A stretch of 64,000 bases of DNA, from contig NZ_AP022574.1 of NCBI RefSeq assembly GCF_010729305.1, forward strand, positions 496,001 to 560,000, given 5' to 3'. The translations under genes and the position numbers were made by a program. The stretch comes from Mycolicibacterium psychrotolerans. Its GTDB lineage: Bacteria; Actinomycetota; Actinomycetes; Mycobacteriales; Mycobacteriaceae. Below, one piece after another: positions 34,306 through 43,710 of the stretch. The notes under the pieces are model-generated. The model was not told the DNA's origin. It searched no databases and saw only the letters and a program-made list of their open reading frames with translations. Within the stretch, counting starts at the first letter, position 1. Every line of letters starts with the position of its first letter.

Positions 34306-35343
34306 ATGGTCGCACCTCTCGACGAGATCGAAGTTCCCGACGAGCCACCGCTGCCCGTCGGGGTGCCCCGAGAGAGCATCCAGGGCCGCAACCCGTGGTA
34401 TCTGGCGTGGCTTCGCCTGCGCCGCAACAAGGTTGCGCTCGGCTGTGGAGTCGTGTTCGTCGTGATCGTGCTGTGCTGCCTGGCGGCGCCGCTGTGGGCG
34501 CAGTACGTCGCGCAGACCGGGCCCAACGACAACCACATCACCGACACCGTGATGATCGGCGGCGTCGAGACCGACGTCGTCGCGCCCGACGGCACCCCGC
34601 TGGGGCCCGGGCTGCACGGGCGCTACCTGCTCGGAGCCGATCAGAACGGCCGTGACGTCATGGTGCGTCTGCTGTACGGCGGACGCACCTCGATCTACAT
34701 CGGGGTGGCCGCCGCGGTGGTCACCACCGTGCTGGCGGTGATCGTCGCGCTGCTGGCCGGCTACTACCGCGGCTGGATCGACGCGGTGCTGTCGCGGATC
34801 CTCGATGTCATCTGGGCGTTCCCGGTGCTGCTGCTCGGCATCGCGCTGGGCACCGCGCTGGCCGTCGGCGGCCTCGAGCTGGGTTTGTTCACGATCGCCG
34901 GGGATTCGATCTGGATCCCGATCCTGATCATCGGTCTGGTGTACGTGCCCTACATGGCCAGACCGTTGCGTGGGGAGATCCTCGCACTGCGGGAGAAGGA
35001 GTTCGTCGAGGCCGCGGTGGCGCAGGGCATGGGGTCGTTGCGGATCATGGTCGGCGAGCTGCTGCCGAACATCATCTCGACGATCATCGTGTTCTTCACG
35101 CTCAACATCGCCAACAACATGCTGCTGGAGTCGGCGCTGTCCTTCCTCGGCGCCGGGGTGCGGCCGCCGAACGCGTCGTGGGGCACCATGATCGCCGACG
35201 GCTACCAGTTGATCTACACCGCACCGCATCTGACCATCGTGCCGGGTCTGTTGATCGTGATGACCGTGCTGGCGCTCAACGTGTTCGGGGACGGGCTGCG
35301 CGACGCGCTGGATCCGAAGGCTCGAATCCGGTTGGAGCACTGA
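34306..35343 (+). CDS. dppC: Dpp/Opp peptide ABC importer permease (DppC-like)
   Basis: A 345-residue permease of the DppC/OppC class: a long cytoplasmic N-terminus (about 1-40), a first helix VVFVVIVLCCLAAPLW, a large external loop (about 65-115), then five more helices. The EAA coupling loop reads EAAVAQGMGSLRIMVGELLP. The loop insert between helices 1 and 2 is diagnostic of the C subunit. It follows the binding protein by 8 bp. Unusually, the C subunit precedes the B subunit in this operon; many bacteria have the opposite order. Confidence 0.88.
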   Translation: MVAPLDEIEVPDEPPLPVGVPRESIQGRNPWYLAWLRLRRNKVALGCGVVFVVIVLCCLAAPLWAQYVAQTGPNDNHITDTVMIGGVETDVVAPDGTPLGPGLHGRYLLGADQNGRDVMVRLLYGGRTSIYIGVAAAVVTTVLAVIVALLAGYYRGWIDAVLSRILDVIWAFPVLLLGIALGTALAVGGLELGLFTIAGDSIWIPILIIGLVYVPYMARPLRGEILALREKEFVEAAVAQGMGSLRIMVGELLPNIISTIIVFFTLNIANNMLLESALSFLGAGVRPPNASWGTMIADGYQLIYTAPHLTIVPGLLIVMTVLALNVFGDGLRDALDPKARIRLEH

Positions 35344-35367
35344 GCCTGTGGCGAAACGAGGATACTG

Positions 35368-36330
35368 ATGGCGCGGTTCATCGCCCGGCGGCTGCTCGGG
35401 ATGGTCGCGGTGCTGTTCGCGATCTCGGTCATCGTGTTCCTGATCTTCAACGTGGTGCCGAACTCCGACCCGGCGGCCCGCATCGCCGGCAAGAACGCCG
35501 ATCCGGATCTCATCGCCCGGGTGAACGCCGACCTGGGTCTGGACCGCCCGCTGCCGGTGCAGTACGTGACGATGATGAAGGAGATCTTCACCGGTCAGCT
35601 CACCTCGTATGCGAGCAATCGCAATGTGGGCGAACAGATCTGGGAAGGTCTGCCCGCCACGTTCTCGCTGTGCATCGGCGCCGCGGTGATCTGGATGAGT
35701 CTGGCGGTGCTGTTCGGCTACCTGAGCGCGGTGCACGCGGGCCGGTTCGGCGACCGCGCGCTGAGCGTGCTGTCCCTCGTCGGAATCTCGATGCCGGTGT
35801 TCTGGCTCGCGGCCATCCTGCTGTACTTCTTCACGTTCAAGATCCAGTTGTTCCCGACCGGCAGCTATGTGCCGCTCACCGAGGACCCCCTGGACTGGGC
35901 GTATCACCTTGTGCTGCCGTGGTTCACGCTCGCGGTGCTGTTCATCGGCTTCTACAGTCGGGTGCTGCGGTCGAACATGCTCGACGCGATGAACGAGGAC
36001 TACGTCCGCACCGCGCGGGCCAAGGGTCTCAGTGAACGTCAGGTCAGGGTCCGGCATGTGCTGCGCAACTCGATGATTCCGGTCATCACGCTGTTCGGCC
36101 TGGACTTCGGGATGGTGGTGGGCGGTGGCGCCATCCTGACCGAGACGGTGTACAACCTCGACGGGGTTGGGCTCTACGCCGGGGAGGCGATCCGCAGTCT
36201 CGACCTGCCACCGCTGATGGCGGTCACCATGTTCGGGGCCTTCTTCATCGTGCTGTTCAACACGCTCGTCGACATCGCCTATGCGGTGCTGGATCCGAGG
36301 ATCAGGCTGGGAGAGGCGGCACCAGCATGA
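35368..36330 (+). CDS. dppB: Dpp/Opp peptide ABC importer permease (DppB-like)
   Basis: A 320-residue permease of the DppB/OppB class: the first helix starts almost at the N-terminus (MARFIARRLLGMVAVLFAISVIVFLIF), then the conserved NSDPA and LGLDRPLPVQY segments, five further helices and an EAA loop RTARAKGLSERQVRVRHVL. It pairs with DppC to make the membrane channel. Its TGA overlaps the ATG of an 11-codon ORF (36327), which itself overlaps dppD. Confidence 0.9.
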   Translation: MARFIARRLLGMVAVLFAISVIVFLIFNVVPNSDPAARIAGKNADPDLIARVNADLGLDRPLPVQYVTMMKEIFTGQLTSYASNRNVGEQIWEGLPATFSLCIGAAVIWMSLAVLFGYLSAVHAGRFGDRALSVLSLVGISMPVFWLAAILLYFFTFKIQLFPTGSYVPLTEDPLDWAYHLVLPWFTLAVLFIGFYSRVLRSNMLDAMNEDYVRTARAKGLSERQVRVRHVLRNSMIPVITLFGLDFGMVVGGGAILTETVYNLDGVGLYAGEAIRSLDLPPLMAVTMFGAFFIVLFNTLVDIAYAVLDPRIRLGEAAPA

Positions 36331-36362
36331 GCGACGCTTGCGAGCGAATCGAGGGCACATGA
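36327..36362 (+). CDS. 11-codon coupling ORF between dppB and dppD
   Basis: ATG at 36327 overlaps the dppB stop (ATGA) and the ORF encodes [11 protein letters not shown], ending with a TGA (36360-36362) that overlaps the dppD ATG (ATGA again). Terminating ribosomes could be handed on twice. The ORF starts ATGAGC, as does dppD. It may be only a coupling device; no peptide function is claimed. Confidence 0.35.
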   Translation: MSDACERIEGT

Positions 36363-37347
36363 GCGAAGCGCTACTGCGCGTCGACGATCTCCGCGTCAGT
36401 TTCGCCACCGAGGACGGCGTCGTCCAGGCGGTCGACGGGGTGTCGTTCTCGTTGGCGCCCGGTGAGATCCTGGCCATCGTCGGGGAATCCGGGTGCGGCA
36501 AGAGCGTGACCGCGCAGACCCTGACCGGGTTGACCCGGTCGGCCAACAGCAGGATCACCGGCTCGGTGACCTACCGCGGACAGGAACTCATCGGCCTCGA
36601 CGACGACGGATTGCGCGACATCCGCGGCGAGGAGATCGCCATGGTGTTCCAGGATCCGATGTCCTCGCTCAACCCGGTGTACCGCGTCGGCGATCAGATC
36701 ACCGAGATGATCCGCGCGCACCGCGACGTCTCGAAACACGAGGCGCGGCAGCGGGCCGTGGAACTGCTGGGGTCGGTGGGCATCCCCAACCCCCAGGAGC
36801 GGGTGCGCAGCTATCCGCACGAGTTCTCCGGCGGCATGCGCCAGCGGGTGATGATCGCGATGGCGCTGGCCCTCGAGCCGGCGGTGCTGATCGCCGACGA
36901 GCCGACGACCGCGCTGGACGTCACGGTGCAGGCCCAGATCCTGCGGCTCATCGCCGATCTCAACGCGGAGCGGGACCTGGCGGTCGTGCTGATCACCCAC
37001 GACCTCGGCGTCGTCGCCGAGGTGGCCGACCGGGTTGCGGTGATGTACGCGGGTCAGATCGTCGAGGACGGCAGCCTCGACGACATCTTCTACACCCCGC
37101 AACACCCCTACACCTGGGGACTGCTCGGCTCCTTGGCACGGCTGGACCGCCCCCGCGGCGAGCGGCTCACGCAGATTCCCGGTCAGCCGCCGTCGCTGCT
37201 CGATCCGCCGTCGGGATGCCGGTTCGCCCCCCGGTGTGCGTTCGAGTTCGACCGGTGCGCTCAGCCACCCGATCTGGCGCCGACCGAATCGGCAGGTCAC
37301 CTGGACCGGTGCTGGCTGGACCTCGACGAGAAAGTGCGGGTGCGCTC

Positions 37348-37351
<4 letters not shown>
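36359..37351 (+). CDS. dppD: Dpp/Opp peptide ABC importer ATPase 1 (DppD-like)
   Basis: A 330-residue ATPase: Walker A GESGCGKS near 42-49, Q-loop region [10 protein letters not shown], signature FSGGMRQR, Walker [13 protein letters not shown] and switch His in ITHDLGVV. The C-terminal oligopeptide-transporter domain has the Cys-rich pattern [16 protein letters not shown], which in related ATPases can hold an iron-sulfur cluster. It drives transport with DppF. The start at 36359 overlaps the mini-ORF stop; its own stop overlaps the dppF ATG by 4 bp. Confidence 0.92.
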
Positions 37352-38346
<995 letters not shown>

Positions 38347-38355
38347 GGGACGGCC

Positions 38356-38384
38356 CGATCGGCTGTCCCCTCCGCAGCCGATCG
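38356..38384. terminator. 10-bp hairpin after dppF
   Basis: CGATCGGCTG (38356-38365) and CAGCCGATCG (38375-38384) are perfectly complementary with a 9-base loop, 10 bp after the dppF stop. There is no T tract, as is usual in mycobacteria. The site lies between convergent genes, so it could stop both transcripts. Confidence 0.5.
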
Positions 38385-38417
38385 AGCCGGTGCTTCTGAA
38401 GATAGGCGGAGCCGACC

Positions 38418-38433
38418 CCCCGAGGAATCGGGG
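38418..38433. terminator. Short hairpin with GGAA tetraloop
   Basis: CCCCGA and TCGGGG (38418-38423, 38428-38433) enclose GGAA, a GNRA-type loop that stabilises RNA. It lies 20 bp from the stop of the Hsp70-like gene on the other strand. Confidence 0.4.
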
Positions 38434-38453
38434 AAACCCCTCGATCTCGTCGG

Positions 38454-40214
38454 TCAGGGCGCTACGGGCACCTGAATGGGGATCGGCACCGGGACGAAAG
38501 GAACGGTGAGGTAGCTCGTCGTCGTGCGCACGGTCGGCGGTGTGGTCGGTGGTGTGGTGACGGCGGTGGTGGTCGGCGCCGTCGTCGTGGGCGGCGTCGT
38601 CGTCGGTGGCGTCGTCGTGGGTGCCGTGGTCGTGGTGGTCGTCGTCGTCGTGGTCGTGGTCGTCGTCGTCGTAGTGGTCGTCGTCGTAGTGGTCGTCGTG
38701 GGCGCCGTCGTGGTGGTCGTCGGCACCGTCGTGGTGACGACGGGACTCGGCGGCGGAGCGGCACTGGTGGTGACGGGCGGCGGCGGCACGTTCTGCTGCT
38801 GGGACACCGTGACCGTCTGGCCTTCGACGCTCGGCGGAGTGAATTCCCGGCTCAGCGGCGCGGTGCCAGGCCGCGGCTGCTCCGGATCGGGGCTGTCGAC
38901 GCTGGTCAGGGCGATGGCGACACCGCCGACCGCGATCAGCGCGATGGCAGCGACCAGGCCGAGTACCGAAAGCGGCAACCGCTGCCAGGGCTTGACGTCG
39001 TCCTCGGCGACGGTCTCCGGCGGCGTGCTGAGCCGGTAGGGGTTGACGGGTTCGGTCTCGATGTCCGGACCTGTGTAGAGGACGACGTCTTCGCCCGCCG
39101 GGTCGTCCTGGGACCAGGCCAGCGCATACGTCGAGGAGTCGGTGGCCGGCGGTGACGGCGCCACGGCGGGGGCCATCCACGTGGCGGTGTCCGCGGAGCG
39201 GCCGTAGGCGGCGAACAGCGCCGCGCCGACGGCGGCGTCCAGCGCAGGGCGCGGCGTCACCACCACCCGGCCCGGGAGCGCCGAAAACCGCTGCGCGAGT
39301 GCCGGTATCGCGGCTCCCCCACCGACGAGCACGATGGTGGAGACCCTGTCGACACCGATGTCGTTGCGCGCCAATGTCGTTTCGAAGACGCCGACCAGTC
39401 CGTCGAGCGGACGGGCGATCAGGGCTTCCAGCTCGGCGCGGGTCACCACGATGTCGCCGTGATACCCCGGCACGTCGACGTCGACGCGGGCCTCGGGATG
39501 CAGTGAGAGTCTTTCCTTGGCGGTCCGGCAGTCCTCGCGAAGACGCGCCAGCGAGCCGACCGCAGCGGTCGCTCCGGTGTCGGCTGGACTGCCGGGGATC
39601 CGCTCCAGCACGTGGGTGAGCAACGCCTGGTCGATCTGGTCGCCGGCGAACTCGGCGAACCGCTCGGTGGGCCCGATCAGATCGAACGCCGCGGCGGCGT
39701 CGGCGAGGCTGACGCTCGTGCCGCTGCCGCCGACGTCGAGGACGGCCACCACGCCGCTGCGTTCGAGGCCGGGGTCGGCGTTGACCGCCGTGAGCGCCGC
39801 CACAGCGTCCGGGAGGAGCCGCGGCGGCGACCCGGCCGGGGTGAGCGGGCCGCCGGCCGTCAGCGCATCGCGCAGGGCGCCCAGGGCGGTCGGACCCCAG
39901 TGCGACGGCACGGCGACCGCCACATCGTCCGGGGACACCGCACCGGCCAGCCCGGCCATCGCCTCCAGCGCCTCGACGACGAGCTGCTCCGCCGGAAACC
40001 TCGAGCCGTCGGCGGCGACCAGCGGCACCGGGTCTCCGACGCGATCGACGAATCCGGACAACATCACACCGCCGGCGCGCCCGGCCGGAAACCCGACCTC
40101 CGGAGCGGCGTGACCGAAGACGGTCAGCACCGACCGCCGGAGCACCGGTGGACGTCCGACCCCTGCCGCGGCGAGGTTGGTGGTGCCGATCGACAACCCC
40201 AGCGCATCGCTCAT
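38454..40214 (-). CDS. Hsp70/actin-fold membrane protein with Thr-rich extracellular tail (Rv0312-like)
   Basis: A 586-residue protein. The N-terminal 350 residues have the Hsp70/actin ATPase fold: phosphate loops LGLSIGTTNLAAAG (start) and VLDVGGSGTSVSL, and the adenosine motif VLVGGGAAIPALAQRF. There is no Hsp70 substrate-binding domain. A single membrane helix (about 413-437, LSVLGLVAAIALIAVGG) leads to an outside tail of Pro and Thr with 25 Thr in a row (506-530). From memory M. tuberculosis Rv0312 is the same kind of Pro/Thr-rich protein. It may sense ATP state inside and act in the envelope outside; function unknown. Start is ATG 40212-40214. Confidence 0.85.
   Translation of the reverse strand: MSDALGLSIGTTNLAAAGVGRPPVLRRSVLTVFGHAAPEVGFPAGRAGGVMLSGFVDRVGDPVPLVAADGSRFPAEQLVVEALEAMAGLAGAVSPDDVAVAVPSHWGPTALGALRDALTAGGPLTPAGSPPRLLPDAVAALTAVNADPGLERSGVVAVLDVGGSGTSVSLADAAAAFDLIGPTERFAEFAGDQIDQALLTHVLERIPGSPADTGATAAVGSLARLREDCRTAKERLSLHPEARVDVDVPGYHGDIVVTRAELEALIARPLDGLVGVFETTLARNDIGVDRVSTIVLVGGGAAIPALAQRFSALPGRVVVTPRPALDAAVGAALFAAYGRSADTATWMAPAVAPSPPATDSSTYALAWSQDDPAGEDVVLYTGPDIETEPVNPYRLSTPPETVAEDDVKPWQRLPLSVLGLVAAIALIAVGGVAIALTSVDSPDPEQPRPGTAPLSREFTPPSVEGQTVTVSQQQNVPPPPVTTSAAPPPSPVVTTTVPTTTTTAPTTTTTTTTTTTTTTTTTTTTTTTTTAPTTTPPTTTPPTTTAPTTTAVTTPPTTPPTVRTTTSYLTVPFVPVPIPIQVPVAP
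38625..38699 (-). repeat. 25-codon threonine microsatellite
   Basis: Twenty-five consecutive ACN codons (ACG, ACC and a few ACT) make a near-trinucleotide repeat in the Hsp70-like gene. Mixed codons will slow slippage, but length differences between strains are expected. Confidence 0.8.
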
Positions 40215-40285
40215 GACAGCGCACACCTTAAACCGAGGCGCCGGTCGAGCGCATCAGACACTCTGCGGTACCGAAATGTGCTGCA

Positions 40286-40753
40286 ATGACGGCCATGGGT
40301 GACATCGACGACATCAAAGCGGTCAAATACCGGTACCTTCGGGCGCTCGACACCAAGCACTGGGACGAGTTCGCCGACACCCTCACCGAGGACGTGGTGG
40401 GCCGCTACGGCGAATCGGTCGGCGAGGAGCACCACTTCAGCACCCGCGACGAACTGGTCGGGTTCATGCGCAACTCGCTGGGACCGGAGATCCTGACCGA
40501 GCACCGCGTCAACCACCCCGAGATCACCGTGGACGGCGACGAGGCCACGGCCACGTGGTACCTGCAGGATCGTGTGATCGCACCCGACTTCAACTTCATG
40601 CTGATCGGCGCGGGTTTCTATCACGACCGCTACCGCCGTACCGAGAACGGCTGGAAGATCAGCGAGACCGGCTACGACCGCACCTACGACGCCTCGATGT
40701 CGTTGGAGGCGTTGAACTTCAAGGTGAAGCCGGGCCGCGCGATCAATCTGTAG
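40286..40753 (+). CDS. NTF2/SnoaL-like protein (Rv0310c-like)
   Basis: A 155-residue protein of the NTF2 fold, with the family opening DDIKAVKYRYLRALDTKHWDEF (compare limonene-epoxide-hydrolase and ring-hydroxylating beta-subunit relatives), a central EHRVNHPEITVDGDEATATW and a YDRTYDASMSLE segment near the C-terminus. I recall M. tuberculosis Rv0310c as closely similar. It is probably cytoplasmic; ligand or reaction is unknown. ATG 40286 is used; a second ATG three codons on (MGDIDDI) is equally good. It converges with the YkuD gene, overlapping it by 11 bp. Confidence 0.83.
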   Translation: MTAMGDIDDIKAVKYRYLRALDTKHWDEFADTLTEDVVGRYGESVGEEHHFSTRDELVGFMRNSLGPEILTEHRVNHPEITVDGDEATATWYLQDRVIAPDFNFMLIGAGFYHDRYRRTENGWKISETGYDRTYDASMSLEALNFKVKPGRAINL

Positions 40754-41432
40754 CGGAGGTGACGGCGATCATCGCGCCGGGTCGCAGCCACCGCATGATC
40801 GTCACCAACGTCGCGTCATCGATCGCGACGCAGCCCGCGGTGGGTCCGCCGTCGGTGCTGTGCACGAAGAACGCGCCGCCCTTCCCGGGGATCCGTTCCT
40901 TGTTCACGCCCATCACCACCGCATGCGCGTACTGCGGGATGTCGAGATTCTCGGTGCCCGAACTCGGCGAGGTGTTGAAGCGGCAGTTGTCCCTGTCGCA
41001 CACCTGCATGGTGTTGTACGTCGGGCTCTTCATGTCGCCGTCCCACCAGTGGTTGGGCCCGACCCGGATGTAGCGCAGACCCCCGCCGGGGTCGGGCTGG
41101 GTGCCGAAGGAGAAGTCGAGGGTGTAGACACCTTTCGGCGTCATCATCGAACCGTCGAAGTGGTTGGCCGACATGCCTTTCGCACCGATCTTGGCCGGGA
41201 TGCCCACTCCGCCGGAGACGGGTTGCCAGCCGGTCGCGGTGCGCTGCCAGACGTCGAGTTTGGCCTCGGATCCCCCGGTGCCCGTCACCGAGAGCACCTG
41301 AGTGGCGGAACCGACGGAACCGGCGAACCACGGATTGAACGCGGCGTAGCCCACGGGCGCTGTCGCACACGTCAGCACCAGGGTGATCGCCGACGCGCAC
41401 AGCACGGTGAACAGTCGGCGCATGGCCCTCAT
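40743..41432 (-). CDS. Secreted YkuD (L,D-transpeptidase-fold) protein, Rv0309-like
   Basis: A 229-residue exported protein. The signal peptide (LFTVLCASAITLVLTCA) is cut near VGYA|AF. The YkuD core has the catalytic His and Cys in HSTDGGPTAGC (H191, C201), replacing the standard SHGC with TAGC. This fold crosslinks peptidoglycan in L,D-transpeptidases, but this subgroup (M. tuberculosis Rv0309, from memory) lacks the usual mycobacterial Ig-like domains and its reaction is less certain. Divergent from the PAP2-kinase gene. Confidence 0.87.
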   Translation of the reverse strand: MRAMRRLFTVLCASAITLVLTCATAPVGYAAFNPWFAGSVGSATQVLSVTGTGGSEAKLDVWQRTATGWQPVSGGVGIPAKIGAKGMSANHFDGSMMTPKGVYTLDFSFGTQPDPGGGLRYIRVGPNHWWDGDMKSPTYNTMQVCDRDNCRFNTSPSSGTENLDIPQYAHAVVMGVNKERIPGKGGAFFVHSTDGGPTAGCVAIDDATLVTIMRWLRPGAMIAVTSATD

Positions 41433-41518
41433 CGTCGCTGTCGAAGGACATATTCCGAATCAAGATTGGGACACGATCGGGTCGCGGTCCGCGAGGTTTG
41501 CCCTCGGGTCCTCTCGGC

Positions 41519-41524
41519 TACGTT
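41519..41524 (+). promoter_or_regulatory. -10 box (TACGTT) of the PAP2-kinase gene
   Basis: TACGTT is followed by six bases and ATG 41531, consistent with a leaderless transcript; no ribosome-binding site precedes the ATG. Confidence 0.5.
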
Positions 41525-41530
41525 GGCGTG

Positions 41531-43024
41531 ATGGACCTACTGCCCATGCGAGCGCGACGCCGCGGAATCCGCCAGATCGGCCAAGGGCTGGGCACGCTGG
41601 ACCGGGAGGTCTTCGAGGCCGTCGCGGAGTCGCCGAGTCCGCTGATCGACGCCGTCATGCCGCGGCTCACCAAGGCCGCCGACCATTCCAAGCTGTGGTT
41701 CGCGATCGCGGCCGGCCTGGCGGTGTTCGGCAATCCCTCCGTCAAACGCGGCGCGATGCGGGGGGTGCTGACGCTGGGCGTGACGAGCCTGGTCACCAAT
41801 CAGGGCGCCAAGCGGGTCTGGCGGCGGGAACGGCCCAGCAGGTTGCTCGTACCGCTGGCACGCCAGACGCGGCGCGCACCGACGTCGAACTCGCTGCCGT
41901 CCGGGCATTCGGCCAGCGCGGCGGCGTTCGCGGTCGGGGTCGGGCTGGAGAACGCGCCGGTGGGGCTGGGATTGGCGCTGCTGGCCGGCCTGGTCGGCAT
42001 GTCGCGGGTGGCGGTCGGGGCGCACTACCCGGGTGACGTGCTGGCCGGCTTCGGGCTCGGCGCGGGCATCGCGGTGCTGGGTGCGCGGGTGGTGCCGCCG
42101 ATCGTCGAAGAACGACTTCCCGGCGCGGCCGCGCTGCGGATGGACGCCCCGGAGCGGCCGCGCGGCGCCGGCGTCACGGTGGTCGTGAACCCCGCGTCGG
42201 GCAGTGGCACCGGCGCACGGGTGCTCGACGAGGTCCGCGAGGCGCTTCCGGACGCCGAGATCGTGGAGTTGGGTGAGGACGACGACGTGGCGGCCGTCTT
42301 CCGGTCGGCCGCCCAGCGAGCCGAGGTGCTGGCCGTCGGCGGCGGCGACGGCACCGTTGCGGTGGCAGCGAGCATCGCGCTCGAGGAGGACGTGCCGCTC
42401 GCGGTGTTCCCCGCGGGGACGTTCAACCACTTCGCCAAGGACATCGGCTGCGACACCACCGCCAAGACGGTGGCCGCGATCCAGCAGGGCACCGTGTCGT
42501 GCGTCGACGTGGTCCGCCTGAACGAGAAGCAGATGGTCGTCAACACGGCGAGTATCGGCGCCTACCCGCAGTTCGTGCAGACCCGGGAGAAGCTGGAACA
42601 CCGGATCGGCAAGCCGCTGGCCGGCATCTACGCGATGTTCCACACGCTGCGCCGCGATCAGCCGGTACGCATCAGCTACGACAACCAGACGCTGCAAACG
42701 TCGCTGTTCTTCCTCGGCAACTCGATCTACCTGCCGTCGGGATTCGCGCCGTCGCGGCGCACCCGGATGGACGACGGTTTGATCGACATCCGGATCCTGG
42801 ACACCGGCCGGCCGCTGGCCAAGCTGCGGATCATCGCAGCGCTGATGTTCGGCCGTCTGACGCGCAGCCCGCTCTACCGCGAACTGCGGGTGCCCGAATT
42901 CGCGTTCCGCTCGGTGGACGGCCCGACGGTCCTGGCCCTCGACGGGGAGGTCGGCACCGAGGTGACCGAGGCCAGCTTCAGCGTGCGCTACCGGGCACTG
43001 CCGGTGTTTCGTCCGGAACCGTGA
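41531..43024 (+). CDS. PAP2 phosphatase fused to diacylglycerol-kinase-type domain
   Basis: A 497-residue fusion. Residues 1-190 are a PAP2 lipid phosphatase: motif 1 in RVWRRERPSR, motif 2 SLPSGHS, motif 3 SRVAVGAHYPGDV. Residues 205-490 are a lipid-kinase catalytic domain: NPASGSGTG, the nucleotide loop VGGGDGTVA and FPAGTFNHFAKD. The protein could therefore remove phosphate from one lipid and add it to another (diacylglycerol, sphingosine-like or polyprenol substrates). This domain pair is found in several actinobacteria, though no reaction can be assigned. It overlaps the convergent PAP2 gene by 47 bp. Confidence 0.88.
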   Translation: MDLLPMRARRRGIRQIGQGLGTLDREVFEAVAESPSPLIDAVMPRLTKAADHSKLWFAIAAGLAVFGNPSVKRGAMRGVLTLGVTSLVTNQGAKRVWRRERPSRLLVPLARQTRRAPTSNSLPSGHSASAAAFAVGVGLENAPVGLGLALLAGLVGMSRVAVGAHYPGDVLAGFGLGAGIAVLGARVVPPIVEERLPGAAALRMDAPERPRGAGVTVVVNPASGSGTGARVLDEVREALPDAEIVELGEDDDVAAVFRSAAQRAEVLAVGGGDGTVAVAASIALEEDVPLAVFPAGTFNHFAKDIGCDTTAKTVAAIQQGTVSCVDVVRLNEKQMVVNTASIGAYPQFVQTREKLEHRIGKPLAGIYAMFHTLRRDQPVRISYDNQTLQTSLFFLGNSIYLPSGFAPSRRTRMDDGLIDIRILDTGRPLAKLRIIAALMFGRLTRSPLYRELRVPEFAFRSVDGPTVLALDGEVGTEVTEASFSVRYRALPVFRPEP

Positions 43025-43649
43025 TGGGCCGCACGGGACGGACGAGCAGGAAACACGCCACGACGTAGGCGTAGCCCAGCGCCCATCCGGCGATCACGTC
43101 GGAGGGGTGGTGCACGTTGAGGACGACACGGCCGGCACCGATCGTCACGATCACCGTCACACCGAGCGCGACCAGCCAGCCGCGCTTACCCGGGTCGACC
43201 AAGGGCAGCGCGACCGTCAGCAACGCGCAGACGGCGACCATGACGCCCAGCGCATGACCGGACGGGAACGACGACGACGCGGCGTGCACAAGCGCGCCTG
43301 CCGGCCGCGGACGGTCGACGAGGTTCTTGGCGATCTCTGTGACCAGCCCGCTGAGCTCGACACTGACGATCAGGAACATCGCGGTGCGGACGTTGCGCCG
43401 GGCGAACGCGATCACGATGACGACGACGGTCACCAGCCGGAAGACCGTCGGGCCGAGCACCGTGCAATAGATGTCCCACGCGGTCACCCAGCCCGGGTGC
43501 GCCTCGCCGAAGCGCAGCATCGGCTCCAGCGCCCCGTCGTCGAGGCGCGCCAGCGGCGTCCAGCCGGCGAGGTAACCGGCGAGCATCGCCGCGAAGATGC
43601 CGACCGCCACCACGGCCGATCCGGCCAGCAGGCCCCTGCGTGCATCCAT
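42978..43649 (-). CDS. PAP2 superfamily membrane phosphatase (Rv0308-like)
   Basis: A 223-residue integral membrane protein with five or six helices and complete PAP2 active-site motifs: KNLVDRPRP, SSFPSGHALG and RVVLNVHHPSDV. It dephosphorylates lipid phosphates such as phosphatidic acid or undecaprenyl pyrophosphate at the outer face of the membrane. The C-terminal 20 residues are charged. Its 3' end overlaps the convergent PAP2-kinase gene by 47 bp, so two lipid phosphatases lie back to back and antisense transcripts could influence both. Confidence 0.9.
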   Translation of the reverse strand: MDARRGLLAGSAVVAVGIFAAMLAGYLAGWTPLARLDDGALEPMLRFGEAHPGWVTAWDIYCTVLGPTVFRLVTVVVIVIAFARRNVRTAMFLIVSVELSGLVTEIAKNLVDRPRPAGALVHAASSSFPSGHALGVMVAVCALLTVALPLVDPGKRGWLVALGVTVIVTIGAGRVVLNVHHPSDVIAGWALGYAYVVACFLLVRPVRPITVPDETPAVPGSAR

Positions 43650-43698
43650 CCGACCACGTGTACCACGGCTGGTCGACCGGCCGGCCCAGCCGCTGGGT

Positions 43699-43704
43699 TA
43701 CCGT
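43699..43704 (+). promoter_or_regulatory. -10 box (TACCGT) of the gene at 43711
   Basis: TACCGT plus a six-base gap puts the transcript start on ATG 43711. The same hexamer precedes the hemerythrin gene. Confidence 0.5.
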
Positions 43705-43710
43705 GCCTGC

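Noticed and set aside
34249..36558. 769-codon open frame on the minus strand opposite the peptide permeases
   Set aside because: Composition is dominated by His, Arg, Asp and Gln with no domain; the plus-strand permeases are clearly the coding genes.
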